Numbered from the stretch's first letter, positions 8,893 through 17,259 are shown. The stretch: DNA of 41,582 nt from Nitrososphaerota archaeon (GCA_028820595.1 JAPPIP010000081.1:1-41582); one strand, 5' to 3'. Notes: generated by a model from the letters alone, not told the origin. Translations and numbers: made by a program.

Positions 8893-9707
8893 AGGCGCTG
8901 CCAGTACTGATCTCAATCCCCCACGGGGGAACCAAGGCGCCGCGGGAGCTTGACGGGCGCCTCTGCATTACCGAGTCCGCGCAGTTTGACGACTCGGATC
9001 CGTTCACGGCAGAGATCTACGACATCGGGGAGTCGGCCCTCCACGTCGTAAAGGCCGAGGTTGCAAGGGCGTACGTCGACCTGAACAGGTCAAGGAAGCA
9101 GCTGCCGCCAAGCAATCCGGACGGGCTGGTCAAGAACGTCACGTGCTACAACGAGCCCGTCTACATACGCGGGATGGAGCCGGGCCCGCAACTCGTAGAG
9201 CAGCTCATCAGGAGGTACTATGATCCGTACTACGACGCGATAGAACAGGCGTGCGCGGATCCGCAGGGCGGGCTGCGGCTGTGTCTTGACTGCCACTCCA
9301 TGGCCCCCACCGCGCCCCCGGTCAGCAGCAATAGCGGCGCGCGCGGTGTCCGCGGCCCCGCACGCGAGGACGGCGAGGCCCGCCCGCTCTTCTGCCTCTC
9401 AAACCGCGACGGCAAGACGTGCCCCGACGACCAGCTGGAAACGCTTGCATGCTGCATATCAGAGTCCTTCGGGGTACCCATGGATCGCATACTCCTGAAC
9501 CGCCCGTTCCGTGGCGGGCACATCACCGAATGGTTCGGGACAAGGCGCGGCGCCACAATCCCGTGGGTGCAGGTTGAGATGAACCGCGCACTGTATCTGG
9601 ACGAGCGGTGGTTTGACCGCGACTCTGCGAAAATGACAGACAGGACGCGGCTTGCCGAGCTAAACCGCATGTTCCGCGACTCACTTGTCCGATTTTTTGC
9701 CGCATGA
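8889..9707 (+). CDS. N-formylglutamate amidohydrolase-like enzyme, probable CTG start
   Basis: An FGase-family (PF05013-type) zinc amidohydrolase of about 272 residues. Motifs in order: PVLISIPHGG at the N-terminus, LCLDCHSMAP in the middle, FCLSNRDGKTC, LNRPFRGGHITEWFG, and QVEMNRALYLDE near the C-terminus. Homology begins at about 8898, yet the frame has no ATG, GTG or TTG between the in-frame stop at 8880-8882 and the ATG at 9174. The most economical start is the CTG at 8889, which overlaps the GGT stop as CTGA, in the same way as the ATGA/GTGA overlaps elsewhere in this genome. Starting at 9174 would delete the metal-binding IPHGG motif. The family hydrolyses N-formylglutamate or related N-acyl amides; here the substrate is open. 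Confidence 0.85.
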   Translation: MKALPVLISIPHGGTKAPRELDGRLCITESAQFDDSDPFTAEIYDIGESALHVVKAEVARAYVDLNRSRKQLPPSNPDGLVKNVTCYNEPVYIRGMEPGPQLVEQLIRRYYDPYYDAIEQACADPQGGLRLCLDCHSMAPTAPPVSSNSGARGVRGPAREDGEARPLFCLSNRDGKTCPDDQLETLACCISESFGVPMDRILLNRPFRGGHITEWFGTRRGATIPWVQVEMNRALYLDERWFDRDSAKMTDRTRLAELNRMFRDSLVRFFAA

Positions 9708-9868
9708 CGCCCCGGGTGCAGGGGTCTGGACAGGCCTGGCGCGTGGTGGCCCGAGGCATATTATGCGCGCGCCTTGCAAAGCCCATCTTCGCGTATGATC
9801 CCCGCAGCCCCCCACCCTCCTTCCTGCTCAACCTAGGTATGCAGCTCCCACCGAACCGGTTCTAGCAG

Positions 9869-9876
9869 TTAAATAA
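9869..9876 (+). promoter_or_regulatory. TATA-like box of the flavoprotein gene
   Basis: TTAAATAA lies 21-28 nt upstream of the ATG at 9897, in the usual leaderless spacing. Confidence 0.6.
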
Positions 9877-9896
9877 TTGGGTGCGGGCTCACGTCC

Positions 9897-11111
9897 ATGC
9901 GCGACGCCTCATACGACGTGGTGGTTGCAGGGGGCAGCATATCCGGACTGCTCTGCGCAAGGGAGATTGCGGCAGGCGGGCACTCCGTGCTGGTGGTGGA
10001 GGAGGACTATGAGATAGGCACGCCGGAGCACTGCGGCGGGCTGGTAAGCAGCAGAGGCCTCGAGGAGCTGGGAATGATACCGTTCGGGGGCACGCTAATG
10101 CACCGCGTCGAGAGGGCCCGCATCACATCGCCGGACGGAACCCACATTACAATCGACGCCAAGAGACAGAACGTACTGTGCGTAAGCAGGAGGGAGCTCG
10201 ACAAGCAGGCGGCGCACCAGGCCCAGAGGGCGGGGGCCGACATAATGATCAGGACGAGCCTCCACGAGAGGACGCGGGAGGGGGTCAGGATCAGCGGGGT
10301 TGGAGGCGCCGCCGATTCCAATGTCATAAACTGCAGGATAATGGTGGACGCGCGGGGGGCCGCGGCGCTTGCCCAGAGGGACAGGGACGGAATCATCCCG
10401 TCTGCGCAGTATGAGGTGTATGCCGACTGGATAGAGGACGGGAGGGTAGAGGTGCTGCCGGATCGGCTAAAGTATCCCGGGTTCTTTGCATGGGTCATAC
10501 CGTCCGGGCGCGGAAGGGGGCGCGTCGGCGCGGCGGGAAGGGGGATCAACGCGGCCGCAGCGCTCGAATCGTTTCTTGCGGACAGGGGCGGGGGCGACGG
10601 CGGCCGCGGATGCTGCGTAATCAGGAAGATATTTGCACCGATCTGGATAAAGGGCCCGATCAAGAGATTCCACGACGCCGGCAGCGGCGTCATAACAGTC
10701 GGGGACGCGGCGGGACAGGCAAAGCCGACCACTGCGGGCGGCATATTCTCAAGCGGCATGGGTGGCATCCTTGCAGGGCGCGCCATATCCAGGCATCTGG
10801 ACGGGGCGGATGGCGGCACGCAGGACATGGACGGGCTCGGCGACTCGTACCGCGCCGCATGGTACAAGCAGTTTGGCGGCGAGTTTGAGAGGCAGTCGAT
10901 TGCAAGAAGGATACTCGAGAGGGCAGACAACGGGGCCATAAATGACGTGATAAGGCGGGTCTCTCCAGAGGCGCTCATGGAGATATCGGCGGAGGACGAC
11001 TTTGACTTTCACGTCTCAGGCATCATAAAGCTGCTTGGCGCTGCTGGAACGGCAAGGGCGGCCGGAAGCATGCTGGGCGCGGAGCTCAGAAGGCTGATCC
11101 CGGGCCAGTAG
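9897..11111 (+). CDS. Geranylgeranyl-reductase-family flavoprotein
   Basis: An FAD-dependent oxidoreductase of the archaeal geranylgeranyl reductase family, which saturates the isoprenoid chains of ether lipids. Evidence: N-terminal dinucleotide-binding motif VVVAGGSISGLLCARE with VVEEDYEIG after it, the family phrase EHCGGLVS, the CVSRRELDK segment, and the second FAD motif GVITVGDAAGQAKPTTAGGI around residue 265. At 404 residues it has the normal length. A role in lipid saturation is inferred from family membership; other members reduce quinone or carotenoid side chains. It stands alone with its own TATA box. Confidence 0.88.
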   Translation: MRDASYDVVVAGGSISGLLCAREIAAGGHSVLVVEEDYEIGTPEHCGGLVSSRGLEELGMIPFGGTLMHRVERARITSPDGTHITIDAKRQNVLCVSRRELDKQAAHQAQRAGADIMIRTSLHERTREGVRISGVGGAADSNVINCRIMVDARGAAALAQRDRDGIIPSAQYEVYADWIEDGRVEVLPDRLKYPGFFAWVIPSGRGRGRVGAAGRGINAAAALESFLADRGGGDGGRGCCVIRKIFAPIWIKGPIKRFHDAGSGVITVGDAAGQAKPTTAGGIFSSGMGGILAGRAISRHLDGADGGTQDMDGLGDSYRAAWYKQFGGEFERQSIARRILERADNGAINDVIRRVSPEALMEISAEDDFDFHVSGIIKLLGAAGTARAAGSMLGAELRRLIPGQ

Positions 11112-11208
11112 CACAGTGATGGCAGCGGCGGCGTCAACGGCAGTAACAATGGCGCCTGCATGTGCCAGGCCTTCCTCCCCCCAGCCTGATCAGATCCGAT
11201 AATAAAGG

Positions 11209-11215
11209 TATAAAT
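11209..11215 (+). promoter_or_regulatory. TATA-like box of the Zn-ribbon/EF-1beta unit
   Basis: TATAAAT lies 24-30 nt before the TTG start at 11239, supporting that start and a leaderless transcript. Confidence 0.65.
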
Positions 11216-11238
11216 GATGTTTTTGGGGAATTGCGCCA

Positions 11239-11421
11239 TTGTCCTCGTCCACGATATCGCTGCCAGAGTGCAGCTGCTGCCTCAGGCACATAATGCCAAA
11301 CGACAAGTGTGTAAAGTTCAACTGCCCCAACTGCGGCGCCACGCTGATATGGAGGTGCCAGAGCTGCAGGGAGGCTGCAAGAAGCTACAAGTGTTCCGAG
11401 TGCGGCTTTGAGGGGCCATGA
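11239..11421 (+). CDS. Zn-ribbon RNA-binding protein (HVO_2753-like)
   Basis: A 60-residue protein with four CxxC-type knuckles (CSCC, CPNC, CQSC, CSEC) that would bind two zinc ions. This is the small archaeal double zinc-ribbon family thought to bind RNA and linked to translation. It starts with TTG, placed by the TATA box 24-30 nt upstream. The gene for elongation factor 1-beta follows 25 nt downstream, a pairing I recall as common in Archaea and one that supports a translation role. Confidence 0.85.
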   Translation: MSSSTISLPECSCCLRHIMPNDKCVKFNCPNCGATLIWRCQSCREAARSYKCSECGFEGP

Positions 11422-11446
11422 CCGGAGAAAGGAGCGGCGACGGCAC

Positions 11447-11728
11447 ATGGCACAGCTATTACTAATCACAAAGATACTCCCAGAAGGGATAGACGTGGAT
11501 CTTGACGAGACGGCCCGATCCATCCAGTCCGCGCTAAAGGAGGGAATAACCCTAAAGAGGTACGAAAAGGAGCCGCTTGCGTTCGGGCTGCACTTTCTAA
11601 AGGCAGAATTCGTCCTAGACGACAAGGAGGGGCAGATGGACTCGCTTGAGGAGTCAGTCAGGAGCGCAAAGGGCGTCAGCGAGTTCGAAGTCCTCAACAT
11701 GAGCAGGATGTCAGTAGACGTCAAGTGA
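11447..11728 (+). CDS. ef1b: Translation elongation factor aEF-1beta
   Basis: A 93-residue guanine nucleotide exchange factor for aEF-1alpha. [19 protein letters not shown], the conserved [23 protein letters not shown] segment and the ending [14 protein letters not shown] match the archaeal EF-1beta ferredoxin-like fold, and the length is standard. A GAGAAAGGAG Shine-Dalgarno-like stretch (11424-11433) precedes the ATG by about 13 nt, as expected for a second gene in a transcript. It follows the Zn-ribbon gene. Confidence 0.95.
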   Translation: MAQLLLITKILPEGIDVDLDETARSIQSALKEGITLKRYEKEPLAFGLHFLKAEFVLDDKEGQMDSLEESVRSAKGVSEFEVLNMSRMSVDVK

Positions 11729-11744
11729 CGGATGGTGGGTCCGC

Positions 11745-14033
11745 TTGGCGCGCCAAGACAAAGACGGCCAGCATTCGGTGCTGCGCGTCGGCGAGGCAAA
11801 GCAGCGTGACATAGGCAAGAGGCGCGCCAGGATGGATCCCGGCGCCATGAAGAGCATAGGGGCGGAGCCCGGCGACATCATAACCATAACAGGCTCAAGG
11901 ACGAGCTGCGCGGCCGCGTGGCCTGCCGACGAGGATGAGAGGCGCTCAGACGTGGTAAGGATAGACGGCCAGACAAGGAAGAATGCAGGGGCCGCAGTAG
12001 GCGAGACCGTGCGCATAACAAAGTCGGCGCCGCAGCCTGCAAGGTCCGTCTCGCTTGTGCCGCTCGGCGGCGGGGGCGGCGGCAGCGCCGGTGGCAGCGG
12101 CGCCGGAGGCGGCATCACCAGCACGGACAGCGACTTTGTCGAGTTCGTAAGGGGCAAGATTGCGGGGCTTCCAGTCGTCGGCGGCGACGAGATATCGGTA
12201 ATGATACTCGGAAGCCCCAGGGAGTTCAGGGTGTCCGGCACCCAGCCGCGCGGGACAGTCGTGGTGTCAGAGGACACCAAGGTGTCCATATCGGCAGAGC
12301 CTGACAGTGGGAAGGGGACGCACGTAACATATGACGGGGTGGGGGGGCTGGTAAAAGAGGTCAAGTCCATGAGGGAGATAGTCGAGCTTCCCCTCAGGCA
12401 CCCGGAGATATTCGCAATGCTGGGGGTGGAGCCGCACAGCGGCATACTGCTGTACGGGCCGCCCGGATGCGGCAAGACCCTGCTTGCAAAGGCGCTGGCA
12501 AGCGAGTCGGGGGCAAGGATGTTCACAATAAACGGCCCCGAGATCATCACCAAGTATTACGGGGACACGGAGGCAAGGCTCAGGGAGATATTCGAGGAGG
12601 CAAAGGGCGCGTCGCCGAGCATGATATTCATCGACGAGATCGACGCGATAGCCCCGAGGCGCGAAGAGTCGCGCGGGGACGTCGAGAAGCGCGTAGTGGC
12701 CCAGCTGCTGGCCCTGATGGACGGACTCAACGACAGGGGAAACGTGATGGTGCTCGGCGCCACCAACAGGCCCGACGGCGTAGACCCCGCCCTGAGGCGC
12801 CCCGGCAGGTTTGACAGGGAGTTTGAGATATCCGTCCCAAACGAGGACGGGCGGCACGAGATACTGCTCATACACACGAGGGGCATGCCCATGGCGCCGG
12901 ACGTGGACGTCAAGAAGCTGGCGCCCCAGCTGCACGGGTACACGGGGGCCGACATAAAGTCGCTGTGCAGGGAGGCCGCAATGAAGGCCATCAGGAGGTA
13001 CCTGCCCGGCATGGCGGACCCCGAGTCGGAGGGGGGCAGGGGGGGAGAGGAGGAGGTGGAGGTGGTCCCAACCGACGTGCTGCGCTCCATGCAGGTCACG
13101 CTTGCCGACTTTTATGACGCGATGCAGGAGGTCGTGCCCACCGCGATGAGGGAGGTTTATGTCGAAAGACCCACAATCCGGTGGGGCGACATCGGCGGGC
13201 TTGACGACGTCAAGGAGTCGCTTGCAGACAACCTGGTGACGGCCGTGATGGATCCGGACAGGTTTACAAAGATGGGCGTCAGGGCCCCCAGGGGCGCCCT
13301 GGTGTACGGGCCTCCGGGATGCGGCAAGACGATGCTCGGCATGGCGCTCGCCGCCGAAACGGGGGCAAACATGATACTGGTGAGGGGCCCCGAGATACTC
13401 TCAAAGTGGGTCGGCGAGTCCGAAAAGGCCGTCCGCGAGATATTCCGCAAGGCAAAGTCGTCGGCCCCGTGCGTCATAATATTTGACGAGCTCGACTCGA
13501 TTGCGCGGCACAGATCCCCGGCCGGGGGCGGCCACGGCGGCGGCGACCAGCCCGCACCCGGCGCGGGCGAGACGGTACTGAGCCAGCTCCTCACGGAGAT
13601 AGAGGGGGCCTCCCCGAGGGTCGTGGTAATGGGAATAACGAACAGGCCCGACATGCTTGACAGGTCGCTCCTGAGGACGGACCGGCTCGACCTGTCCCTG
13701 TACGCGGCCCCTCCCGACGAGGCGGGGCGCCGCAAGATAATAGAGATACTGACGTCCAGAATGCCCCTTGCCGGCGACGTGCACACGGACGAGATTGCGG
13801 CCACCACCCAGAACTATACGGGCGCCGATCTTGCGGCGCTCTGCAGGGAGGCGGCAGTGTCCGCCATAAAGTCCGGCTCGGAGACCGTGTCGGGCAGCGA
13901 CTTTGAGGCCGCCCTCAAGCAGACGGGCCCCTCCATCACGGAGGAGATGGAGAAGTGGTACGGCTCCGTCAGGGAAGGTATATCTAACGTCGTTACGCCA
14001 CCGGCAGGTGACAACAACACGTTCTACGGATAG
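11745..14033 (+). CDS. cdc48: Cdc48/VCP-type AAA+ ATPase
   Basis: A hexameric unfoldase of the Cdc48/p97/VAT family, 762 residues. The N-terminal part (about 1-185) is the substrate/cofactor-binding double-psi barrel with the N-terminal LRVGEAKQRDIGKRRARMD phrase. Two AAA domains follow: D1 with Walker A GPPGCGKTLLAKALA and Walker B MIFIDEIDAIAPR, and D2 with GPPGCGKTMLGMALA and VIIFDELDSIARHR; the SRH region GATNRPDGVDPALRRPGR is in D1 and the weaker GITNRPDMLDRSLLR in D2. Gly/Ser-rich and Gly/His-rich inserts (about 108-125 in the N domain and 590-603 in D2) are unusual and look lineage-specific. It starts with TTG at 11745, 16 nt after ef1b. A winged-helix gene follows 8 nt downstream. Confidence 0.95.
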   Translation: MARQDKDGQHSVLRVGEAKQRDIGKRRARMDPGAMKSIGAEPGDIITITGSRTSCAAAWPADEDERRSDVVRIDGQTRKNAGAAVGETVRITKSAPQPARSVSLVPLGGGGGGSAGGSGAGGGITSTDSDFVEFVRGKIAGLPVVGGDEISVMILGSPREFRVSGTQPRGTVVVSEDTKVSISAEPDSGKGTHVTYDGVGGLVKEVKSMREIVELPLRHPEIFAMLGVEPHSGILLYGPPGCGKTLLAKALASESGARMFTINGPEIITKYYGDTEARLREIFEEAKGASPSMIFIDEIDAIAPRREESRGDVEKRVVAQLLALMDGLNDRGNVMVLGATNRPDGVDPALRRPGRFDREFEISVPNEDGRHEILLIHTRGMPMAPDVDVKKLAPQLHGYTGADIKSLCREAAMKAIRRYLPGMADPESEGGRGGEEEVEVVPTDVLRSMQVTLADFYDAMQEVVPTAMREVYVERPTIRWGDIGGLDDVKESLADNLVTAVMDPDRFTKMGVRAPRGALVYGPPGCGKTMLGMALAAETGANMILVRGPEILSKWVGESEKAVREIFRKAKSSAPCVIIFDELDSIARHRSPAGGGHGGGDQPAPGAGETVLSQLLTEIEGASPRVVVMGITNRPDMLDRSLLRTDRLDLSLYAAPPDEAGRRKIIEILTSRMPLAGDVHTDEIAATTQNYTGADLAALCREAAVSAIKSGSETVSGSDFEAALKQTGPSITEEMEKWYGSVREGISNVVTPPAGDNNTFYG

Positions 14034-14041
14034 CGATTGCA

Positions 14042-14431
14042 ATGGTCTCACTGATAAAGAATGAACTGCTCGAGAAGGTAAGGGGCGCGGGCGCGCTTAC
14101 CGACGTCGATCTCTACAAGAGCATGACAAAGGAGGGCAGGATCATACCAGAGGACAGGTTCAACAAGCTGCTGCTTGACTTGGAGATACTCGGGCTGGTA
14201 AAGATCGCGTGGGTGACAAAGGACGAGCGCCGCATAGAGGCGGCCGAGGAGGAGGAAGACTCTACAGGGTACGGCGACGCGCAGGGCGGCGGGTCCGAAG
14301 ACGGCGCCAGCGGGGGCGCCCGATCCAAGTCGGGATCCTCCAGGGGCTCCTCGTCATCAGGAGCCGGCGGAGACGGCGGCAGCGACGCGGACAAGTCGTA
14401 CGAGGCCAGCTTTCCGGGGCTCGAAAAGTGA
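14042..14431 (+). CDS. Winged-helix protein with acidic Ser/Gly-rich tail
   Basis: 129 residues. The first 70 (LLEKVRGAGALTDVDLYKSM, then RFNKLLLDLEILGLVKIAWV) read as a winged helix-turn-helix resembling those of small archaeal DNA-binding proteins. The rest is Glu-, Gly- and Ser-rich low-complexity sequence ending in KSYEASFPGLEK. It follows cdc48 by 8 nt and is presumably cotranscribed. It may bind DNA or a protein partner; I cannot say more. Confidence 0.7.
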   Translation: MVSLIKNELLEKVRGAGALTDVDLYKSMTKEGRIIPEDRFNKLLLDLEILGLVKIAWVTKDERRIEAAEEEEDSTGYGDAQGGGSEDGASGGARSKSGSSRGSSSSGAGGDGGSDADKSYEASFPGLEK

Positions 14432-14463
14432 CGCCGCGCTACAGCTGACCCGCGGCCACCATA

Positions 14464-15354
14464 TCAGAACAGCGGCATATGGAACGCGGCGTCCAGCACG
14501 ACTGCCGCGAATATTATAGTCAGGTACGGGGCCGTCACCTTGTACGCCTTCCACGCAAACTCCGATGTCGGGTTCTTTGTAAGCTTGTAGTGGTACGCGA
14601 GCATCAGCCCCCCCGAGACTGCCGCGATTGCAAGGTATACGGCCCCCATCCCGGCGGGGATAAAGGAGAGGGCAAGCGAGTACGGCACCAGTATGATTGT
14701 GTTGACGAGTATGTACCGAGAGGTCTTTTGCATGCCTATTACAACGGGCAGCATCGGCACGTTTGCCTGCGCGTACTCGTCGCGGATCTTCATTGCAAGG
14801 CACCAGAAATGCGACGGCGTCCAGACAAACACCAGGAACCCCACTAGGAATCCCAGCAGGTCCATGCCCCCGGTGGCCCCGGCCCAGCCGGCCCACGCCG
14901 CCGCGCTTCCGGCAATGCCGCCTATCACGATATTTGACGTGTTGAGCCGCTTCAGCCAGGCCGTGTATATTATGACATAGGAGAATATTCCCAGCGCGAT
15001 GAACGCGGCAGACACGGGGTTGAGCGCGACGTATCCATACACGACCGAGGCGCAGCTCGTGGCCAGCCCGTACGCAAGGACGGTGCGCGGCGAGAGGCGC
15101 CCCGCAGGAATGGGCCTCTTGCTTGTGCGCCCCATCTTCGAGTCTATATCACGGTCATAGTAGTGGTTCAGTGCGCTAGAGCCGGCCGAGGCCATGGCTC
15201 CCGCTATTATGATATGCAGGTACTGCGCGTATCCGACGTCCGGGACTCCCTCGACCAGCCTGCTTGCCCCGTACATGGACGCAACGGCGGTGATAACCAG
15301 CAGCACCACGATCCTGGGCTTTGACACCTCAACCATGTCTGCCAGCAACGCCAT
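14464..15354 (-). CDS. ctaB: Protoheme IX farnesyltransferase
   Basis: UbiA-superfamily prenyltransferase that adds a farnesyl group to protoheme, giving heme O for heme-copper terminal oxidases. The first Asp-rich motif NHYYDRDIDSKMGRTSKRP (about residues 62-80) and YTAWLKRLNTSNIVIGG are diagnostic, and seven to nine hydrophobic segments place it in the membrane. The frame is open to 15474, but homology starts at MALLADMVEVSKPR, and a TATA-like box at 15378-15384 sits 24-30 nt upstream of that ATG, giving 296 residues. It lies head to head with a membrane cupredoxin gene, which fits a shared respiratory context. Confidence 0.93.
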   Translation of the reverse strand: MALLADMVEVSKPRIVVLLVITAVASMYGASRLVEGVPDVGYAQYLHIIIAGAMASAGSSALNHYYDRDIDSKMGRTSKRPIPAGRLSPRTVLAYGLATSCASVVYGYVALNPVSAAFIALGIFSYVIIYTAWLKRLNTSNIVIGGIAGSAAAWAGWAGATGGMDLLGFLVGFLVFVWTPSHFWCLAMKIRDEYAQANVPMLPVVIGMQKTSRYILVNTIILVPYSLALSFIPAGMGAVYLAIAAVSGGLMLAYHYKLTKNPTSEFAWKAYKVTAPYLTIIFAAVVLDAAFHMPLF

Positions 15355-15377
15355 TGGATGTGTCACCTTGCAATGCC

Positions 15378-15384
15378 ATTTAAT
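15378..15384 (-). promoter_or_regulatory. TATA-like box of ctaB
   Basis: ATTAAAT on the minus strand lies 24-30 nt upstream of the ATG at 15354 and fixes the ctaB start. Confidence 0.55.
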
Positions 15385-15502
15385 CCCTTTTAAAATAATG
15401 GCGGCGTCGGTGGCAGGGAAGAAAGGATGTAACGGACGGAGAAGTATGGGGGGAGGGCAGGAACGTCGCGACACGCCCCGGACAACGGCGGGGTGTAAAC
15501 GG

Positions 15503-15510
15503 TTATTTAA
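15503..15510 (+). promoter_or_regulatory. TATA-like box of the membrane cupredoxin gene
   Basis: TTATTTAA is 23-30 nt upstream of the ATG at 15533. Confidence 0.65.
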
Positions 15511-15532
15511 CTAGATTCTGGAGCAACAGCAA

Positions 15533-16336
15533 ATGAGCAACTGGGATCTCATGATGCCCGGCATGGGACTTACATCCATTGGACTGGCGGGCCTCGTCAT
15601 CTCGTACGCGGAGATCGCCCACACGTTCATAGACGGCATGCACGCCCTGACGGGACTCACCATGTTCGTGGGACTGATCTTCCTGGCGACAGGGATACTT
15701 GACGGAGGCATATCCACAAGCAACAGGGCAAAGGCCACTGCGCTGGTCATACTCTCGATATCACTGGGCTTTGGAATGTATGCGATGACCATGAACACGT
15801 CAAACTATACCATCACCATAGCAGGAATACTCATGGCAATCGCGTTTCCGGCAATCATAATATCATACCTGGCAATGAAGCACCCGGTGTACCTAAAGCC
15901 GGTCGGCTCCATAGTGGCGATAGCCGGCGCGACTGGCATCATAATGTGGATCTCGTTTGGATTCGTAAGCCCCGATACGTACATCATACCGCAGGAGGCG
16001 GTAGAGGTCCCAGAGGAGGTGGAGGTAGGTCCGCAGGGCCCCGTGTATGAGATTGCCATACTGGTAGGCTCGGACACCCCGGACAATCCCGACTATGACC
16101 CCGACGTTGCAAACGTACCGCTCGGAAACAGCATAGTGTGGACCAACGACGACATAGTGGCGCACACAGTGACAAGCAGCGCGGACCAGGGCGAGACGTT
16201 CAACTCGGGCCTGATGGCAGAGGGCGAGACGTTCATTGTAGAGACCTCGGAGATAGGCGTGGGCGAGTTCGAGTATCTGTGCATCGTACATCCGTGGATG
16301 GTCTCCACAATCACAGTGGAAGAGGCCACGGAGTGA
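15533..16336 (+). CDS. Five-TM membrane protein with C-terminal blue copper (plastocyanin-like) domain
   Basis: 267 residues. Five hydrophobic segments (roughly residues 10-30, 38-58, 66-84, 88-108 and 120-142) are followed by an acidic linker (VPEEVEVGP) and a cupredoxin domain that would face outside. All four type-1 copper ligands are present: His211 in AHTVTS, then Cys250, His253 and Met256 in YLCIVHPWM. It would carry electrons at the outer face of the membrane. Copper-dependent electron transport with plastocyanin-like proteins is typical of ammonia-oxidising Thaumarchaeota, which use few c-type cytochromes. It is divergent from ctaB. Confidence 0.88.
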   Translation: MSNWDLMMPGMGLTSIGLAGLVISYAEIAHTFIDGMHALTGLTMFVGLIFLATGILDGGISTSNRAKATALVILSISLGFGMYAMTMNTSNYTITIAGILMAIAFPAIIISYLAMKHPVYLKPVGSIVAIAGATGIIMWISFGFVSPDTYIIPQEAVEVPEEVEVGPQGPVYEIAILVGSDTPDNPDYDPDVANVPLGNSIVWTNDDIVAHTVTSSADQGETFNSGLMAEGETFIVETSEIGVGEFEYLCIVHPWMVSTITVEEATE

Positions 16337-16376
16337 GTGCCAGACGCGCGCAGGCGCGCACGGACACCGTGAGTAC

Positions 16377-16394
16377 ACACACACACACACACAC
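16377..16394. repeat. (AC)n dinucleotide microsatellite
   Basis: A run of about nine AC dinucleotides followed by GTACGTACG sits between the cupredoxin stop and the JAMM gene promoter. It is non-coding. Confidence 0.8.
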
Positions 16395-16426
16395 GTACGT
16401 ACGCAACCAGCCGGACGGGCATCATG

Positions 16427-16433
16427 ATATATT
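16427..16433 (+). promoter_or_regulatory. TATA-like box of the JAMM gene
   Basis: ATATATT is 24-30 nt upstream of the ATG at 16457. Confidence 0.6.
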
Positions 16434-16456
16434 CATGACCGGCGCAGACACCACGT

Positions 16457-16897
16457 ATGCGGCCAAACAGAGAGATCTCAATATCCAAGGAGCACATGGC
16501 AGAGCTGGCGGATCATGCAGAAAGAGCCGGCGCGCTCGAGTCCTGCGCCCTGCTGCTGGGCGCAAAGGGCGCGGTAAGGGACATACTCTATGCAGACAAC
16601 GTGGATCCCAGACCGAGGCAATTCTTTAGCATAGCGCCCGACCAGCTGCTCGGCGCATACAGGGCCGCGGAGAGGCGCGGCCTCGAGGTCATCGGCATAT
16701 TCCACTCGCATCCCGCATCAGGCGCGGCCCCCTCAGACACGGACATGCGGTTCATGCGCACAAATCCCGTGGTGTGGGTGATATACTCGGGGCAGACCAG
16801 GGAGTTCAGGGCGCACGTGACGCCGGAGGGGGGCGGGGGCGGAACCGAGACCGTTGCAGTGGTAGTAACGGCGGGGGCGTCGGAGGCCGGGGCGTAA
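16457..16897 (+). CDS. JAMM/MPN+ metalloprotease
   Basis: 146 residues of the JAMM (Mov34/PAD-1/Rpn11) zinc isopeptidase family. The full active-site set is visible: Glu28 in ESCALLLG, and the motif IFHSHPASGAAPSDTD with zinc ligands His83, His85 and Asp96 plus Ser93. Archaeal members can remove ubiquitin-like modifiers from proteins or process sulfur-carrier proteins. A Cdc48 homologue lies 2.5 kb away but in a separate unit, so a shared pathway is only a possibility. The C-terminus is a Gly-rich, Val/Ala-rich tail. The ATG fits the TATA box spacing. Confidence 0.9.
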   Translation: MRPNREISISKEHMAELADHAERAGALESCALLLGAKGAVRDILYADNVDPRPRQFFSIAPDQLLGAYRAAERRGLEVIGIFHSHPASGAAPSDTDMRFMRTNPVVWVIYSGQTREFRAHVTPEGGGGGTETVAVVVTAGASEAGA

Positions 16898-16946
16898 AAA
16901 CAGAGGGGCTCACGTTAGCAGTCCACGACCATATACGGATATCGTG

Positions 16947-16954
16947 AATTAAAT
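16947..16954 (+). promoter_or_regulatory. TATA-like box of the DUF2024 gene
   Basis: AATTAAAT is 23-30 nt upstream of the ATG at 16977. Confidence 0.65.
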
Positions 16955-16976
16955 AGGACTGGATCAGAGTTGGCTC

Positions 16977-17234
16977 ATGGAAATCCACGTATACGACACC
17001 TACGTCGCTGCTGCAGACGGGCATACCATGCACTTTGACGTGATTACGGGCGAAAAGGACCACGACAAGGCCATCGAGTATGGCAAGGAGTGGCTAGAAT
17101 CCATCGGTGAAGGCGGCGCCACAATGACCACCAACGAGTGCAAGTTCTGCCACTCCCAGCATGCGCCAGAACCGGTCGAAAGATCCATCGAGGAAAAGGG
17201 ATACTATATCCAAAAGATGGAAGGCTGTCCCTAG
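16977..17234 (+). CDS. DUF2024 family protein
   Basis: 85 residues. MEIHVYDTYV, DGHTMHFDVI, DKAIEYGKEWLESIGE, NECKFCHSQ and EKGYYIQKMEGC together are the hallmark of the DUF2024 family of small alpha/beta proteins. The CKFCHS and terminal Cys could bind metal or form a disulfide, but no function is established that I know of. A T-rich terminator-like stretch follows at about 17260. Confidence 0.85.
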   Translation: MEIHVYDTYVAAADGHTMHFDVITGEKDHDKAIEYGKEWLESIGEGGATMTTNECKFCHSQHAPEPVERSIEEKGYYIQKMEGCP

Positions 17235-17259
17235 ACGCTAGGCAAACCCTCAACACCGA

